Origin: CAZNYG01 sp964577205
GTDB lineage: Bacteria; Elusimicrobiota; Endomicrobiia; Endomicrobiales; CAIRNS01
Direction: 5' to 3'
Length of the DNA stretch: 14,038 nucleotides
NCBI GenBank assembly: GCA_964577205.1
Contig: CAZNYG010000055.1
Coordinates: 1 to 14,038, forward strand
Part shown: positions 12,459 through 14,038 of the stretch, one piece after another
Layout: the number at the start of each line of letters is the position of its first letter
Position numbering within the stretch: position 1 is the stretch's first letter
Made by a program: the position numbers and the translations under genes
The notes under the pieces: model-generated
What the model was told of the DNA's origin: nothing
Database searches by the model: none
Seen by the model: the letters and a program-made list of their open reading frames with translations, nothing else

Positions 12459-13486
12459 GCCCTTCAGGCGGCCCGACCCTGCGGGATATGGGCGAATTCG
12501 CCTTCCTGTCCCGGCTGAGGGAAAAACTGCAGCGCCTCGCCTCTCCTTACCGGCCCGATGCCGACATTGGAGACGACGCTTTTGTCTCCCGTATATCCCG
12601 CGGCAAGCGTATCGCTGTGACTACCGACATGCTGGTGGAGGATGTGCATTTTCGGCGTGACTGGGCGACACCTTTTCAGATAGGTTACAAGGCTATGGCC
12701 GCCAACGTGAGCGATCTTGCCGCCATGGGCAGATGCCGCCCGCTTTATTCGTTTGTAAGTATTGCTCTGCCAGTTGATACTCCCCTCGAATTTGTGGACA
12801 AGTTATACACAGGCATGAGGACAATAGCCCAAAAATTCCGGTTTTATATAGCTGGTGGGGATACGGTTTCATCAAAGAAACATATTGCAATATCAATAAC
12901 TATAGTTGGTGAAATATCTGTGAAATACTTATTAACAAGGGGATGTGGACAACCTGGTGACGCAATAATGGTCACGGGCACACTTGGCGACTCTGCGGCC
13001 GGCCTTTTCCTGCTTAAAAAAGGCAAGAAAATGCTGTCGGGGCCGGAAAAGAAGCTTGTTGGCAAACACCTGATGCCTTTCCCGAGGCTTGAAGCTGCAT
13101 GGCGCCTCGCCGGCACCGGGCTCTTGCACGGCATGATGGATATTTCGGACGGCCTTGCCGCTTCGGCCGGCCTCATGGCTCAGGAAAGCCGCACCGGCGC
13201 TGACATCGACATGGAACTGTTGCCGCTGTCGCCATCGCTCCGGCAATGCGCCTCGCGTTACGGATCTTTGGATCCTTATCGCGTGGCCGCGGCAGGCGGC
13301 GAAGAATTTGAGCTTATCTTTACCGTTCCGGAGCGCCATATCCCGAAGCTGAAAAAACTTGTGCCGGTTATAACCCGCGTGGGGACAATGACCAGCCGCA
13401 AAGGCGTCCGCTGCTACTTTCATGGCAAACCGCAAGCAAAAATCACAGGTTTCGAACACTTCCCGCAAAAGAAACAAAACGCGTGA
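12455..13486 (+). CDS. thiL: thiamine-monophosphate kinase
   Basis: ThiL phosphorylates thiamine monophosphate to thiamine diphosphate, the last step of cofactor synthesis. The 343-aa protein has the PurM-like layout: GEFAFLSRL (13-21), DIGDDA (37-42), TTDMLVEDVHF (56-66), GYKAMAANVSDLAAMG (77-92), AGGDTV (133-138), GDAIMVTGTLGDSAAG (168-183), MMDISDGL (227-234) and GGEEFELIFT (281-290). The acidic metal and ATP ligands are all present. The start overlaps the small membrane gene (ATGA); M12 is an alternative start closer to the usual N-terminus. Codons for residues about 96-172 are much richer in A and T than the rest (about 39 % GC over 12741-12970), although the protein reads as intact ThiL. 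The 3' end overlaps the longest tsaE frame by 65 bases. Confidence 0.96.
   Translation: MSPSGGPTLRDMGEFAFLSRLREKLQRLASPYRPDADIGDDAFVSRISRGKRIAVTTDMLVEDVHFRRDWATPFQIGYKAMAANVSDLAAMGRCRPLYSFVSIALPVDTPLEFVDKLYTGMRTIAQKFRFYIAGGDTVSSKKHIAISITIVGEISVKYLLTRGCGQPGDAIMVTGTLGDSAAGLFLLKKGKKMLSGPEKKLVGKHLMPFPRLEAAWRLAGTGLLHGMMDISDGLAASAGLMAQESRTGADIDMELLPLSPSLRQCASRYGSLDPYRVAAAGGEEFELIFTVPERHIPKLKKLVPVITRVGTMTSRKGVRCYFHGKPQAKITGFEHFPQKKQNA
12741..12970. other. AT-rich patch inside thiL
   Basis: By direct count this 230-base stretch has 89 G or C (about 39 %), and 12861-12940 has 22 of 80 (27.5 %). Neighbouring coding sequence is nearer 55-60 %. The reading frame is intact, so the change is largely synonymous: ATA, TTA, ACA, AGG, GGA, CAA and TCA replace the GC-ending codons used elsewhere. 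Both edges are fairly abrupt. Confidence 0.85.
12793..12811. promoter_or_regulatory. paired DnaA-box-like 9-mers
   Basis: TGTGGACAA (12793-12801, the minus-strand box TTGTCCACA) and TTATACACA (12803-12811) are convergent and one base apart. The second fits the DnaA-box consensus TTATNCACA exactly; the first differs at one position. A third site, TGTGGACAA, is at 12944-12952. All lie within the AT-rich part of thiL. Binding is not demonstrated, and the bases also encode conserved ThiL residues. Confidence 0.4.
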
Positions 13487-13955
13487 ACGGCGCTTTGTTC
13501 CTTATGTCGAAGGCGTATTCATTACGAATTCACCGGAAGAAACGCGGGAACTGGGCGTGGCTTTTTCAAAAGCGCTCGGGGAGGGCGATGTCGTTTTCCT
13601 TTCGGGCGATCTCGGCTGCGGCAAAACGACCCTGGTGCAGGGGATCGCGCGGGGCTTCGGGATCAATGACGCCGTCCGCAGTTCCAGTTTCATGCTTGCC
13701 AACGAATACCGGTCTCCCCGATCCCGCATGACGATATACCATATAGACCTTTACCGCCTCGAGGGTGAAACGATCGACGATTTCGGCCTGGAAGAATACA
13801 TTTTCGGCGGCGGCATCTGCGTCGTAGAATGGGCCGACAGGATACGCCGTTTTCCCGTGACATCAGCCTGGGAGGTTACCCTCGCCTGGCTGTCCGAAAA
13901 CCGCCGGAAACTTACTTTCAAGCGAATAAAAAATGGAAAAGAACAACGCCGATAA
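13422..13955 (+). CDS. tsaE: tRNA threonylcarbamoyladenosine biosynthesis ATPase TsaE
   Basis: TsaE is the ATPase that works with TsaB and TsaD to make t6A37 on ANN-decoding tRNAs. Motifs are the P-loop SGDLGCGKTT (61-70, Cys where Ala is usual), SSSFMLANEY (87-96, usual SPTFtLvneY), HIDLYRL (107-113), FGLEEY (121-126) and VVEWADR (134-140). The protein from ATG 13422 is 177 aa, about 25-30 longer than usual. The extra N-terminus is strongly basic (MANRKQKSQ...RKRNKTRERR) and overlaps the thiL end by 65 bases. ATG 13422 is the only in-frame start before the conserved domain and has no good Shine-Dalgarno. A GTG at 13483 overlaps the thiL stop (GTGA) but is in another frame, so a small indel is possible. 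The start is uncertain; the family is not. Confidence 0.92.
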   Translation: MANRKQKSQVSNTSRKRNKTRERRFVPYVEGVFITNSPEETRELGVAFSKALGEGDVVFLSGDLGCGKTTLVQGIARGFGINDAVRSSSFMLANEYRSPRSRMTIYHIDLYRLEGETIDDFGLEEYIFGGGICVVEWADRIRRFPVTSAWEVTLAWLSENRRKLTFKRIKNGKEQRR

Positions 13956-14038
13956 ATCCCGCGCATCGGGATTTCGCTGGATTAATCCGCTGAATGAGTT
14001 CAACCCGCGAGCCGCGCGAACATGCCATGCCCCTGTAG
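13933..14038 (+). CDS. possible start of a further gene, cut by the window end
   Basis: ATG 13933 overlaps the last 23 bases of tsaE in another frame and opens an uninterrupted 35-codon frame to the window edge (MEKNNADKSRASGFRWINPL and on). There is no clear Shine-Dalgarno, and the peptide does not look like TsaB or RimI, which often follow tsaE. I do not recognise it, and the frame could be fortuitous. Confidence 0.3.
   Translation, partial: MEKNNADKSRASGFRWINPLNEFNPRAARTCHAPV
13954..13974. other. 8-bp hairpin overlapping the tsaE stop
   Basis: AAATCCCG-CGCAT-CGGGATTT is a perfect inverted repeat with a five-base loop, beginning within the TAA of tsaE. Only three T residues end the stem and no T-run follows, so it is a poor intrinsic terminator. 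It could mark the transcript end or be a structure inside the next reading frame. Confidence 0.5.

Noticed and set aside
12861..12940. Internal promoter for tsaE in the AT-rich patch
   Set aside because: I found -10-like and -35-like hexamers but none with proper spacing; AT-richness alone makes such matches likely.

Overview
This is a gene-dense bacterial chromosomal window of roughly 55-60 % GC by eye. It carries housekeeping genes almost exclusively; no phage, insertion sequence, CRISPR array or defence gene is visible. TGA is an ordinary stop here (tilS, ftsH and folP all end in TGA). The gene order tilS-ftsH-folE-folP-cdaA-(cdaR)-pdxJ-glmS-acpS-nnrD followed by thiL-tsaE resembles clusters in deep-branching Gram-negative lineages. 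I would guess Omnitrophota, Elusimicrobiota or the former Deltaproteobacteria, but this is inference from gene order and not proof.

Layout. Positions 1-942 are on the minus strand: a partial initiator tRNA at the window edge with its own near-consensus promoter, a divergent calcineurin-like phosphoesterase gene, and a tRNA-Leu(UAA). From about 1035 everything runs on the plus strand. A sigma70-type promoter reads into tilS-ftsH-folE (tRNA lysidine formation, membrane proteolysis, first step of folate synthesis). A 257-bp spacer bounded by inverted arrays of 7-nt units follows. Next come folP, cdaA, a 32-codon CdaR-like micro-ORF and pdxJ (folate, c-di-AMP and vitamin B6), then a 127-bp leader with an inverted array of 8-nt units, then glmS, acpS and nnrD (amino-sugar supply, ACP activation, NAD(P)H repair). 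The last block is an M20-family amidohydrolase, a two-helix small membrane protein, thiL, tsaE and the start of a possible further reading frame.

Togetherness. Most neighbours overlap by an ATGA start/stop or lie within a few bases (tilS/ftsH, folP/cdaA, cdaA/cdaR-like, small membrane protein/thiL, acpS/nnrD), which indicates translational coupling in polycistronic units. Several genes supply cofactors (folate, PLP, thiamine diphosphate, pantetheinylated ACP, repaired NAD(P)H), and tilS and tsaE both modify tRNA.

The most unusual observations are these. (1) The CdaR partner of the c-di-AMP synthase is reduced to its membrane helix, in frame with pdxJ across one TGA. (2) A sharply AT-rich patch of about 230 bp inside an intact thiL carries three DnaA-box-like 9-mers. 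(3) The initiator tRNA has A29:U41 where three G:C pairs are usual. (4) Two spacers are built from short tandem units in inverted orientation. (5) tsaE has an odd start that either overlaps thiL by 65 bp or hides a frameshift.
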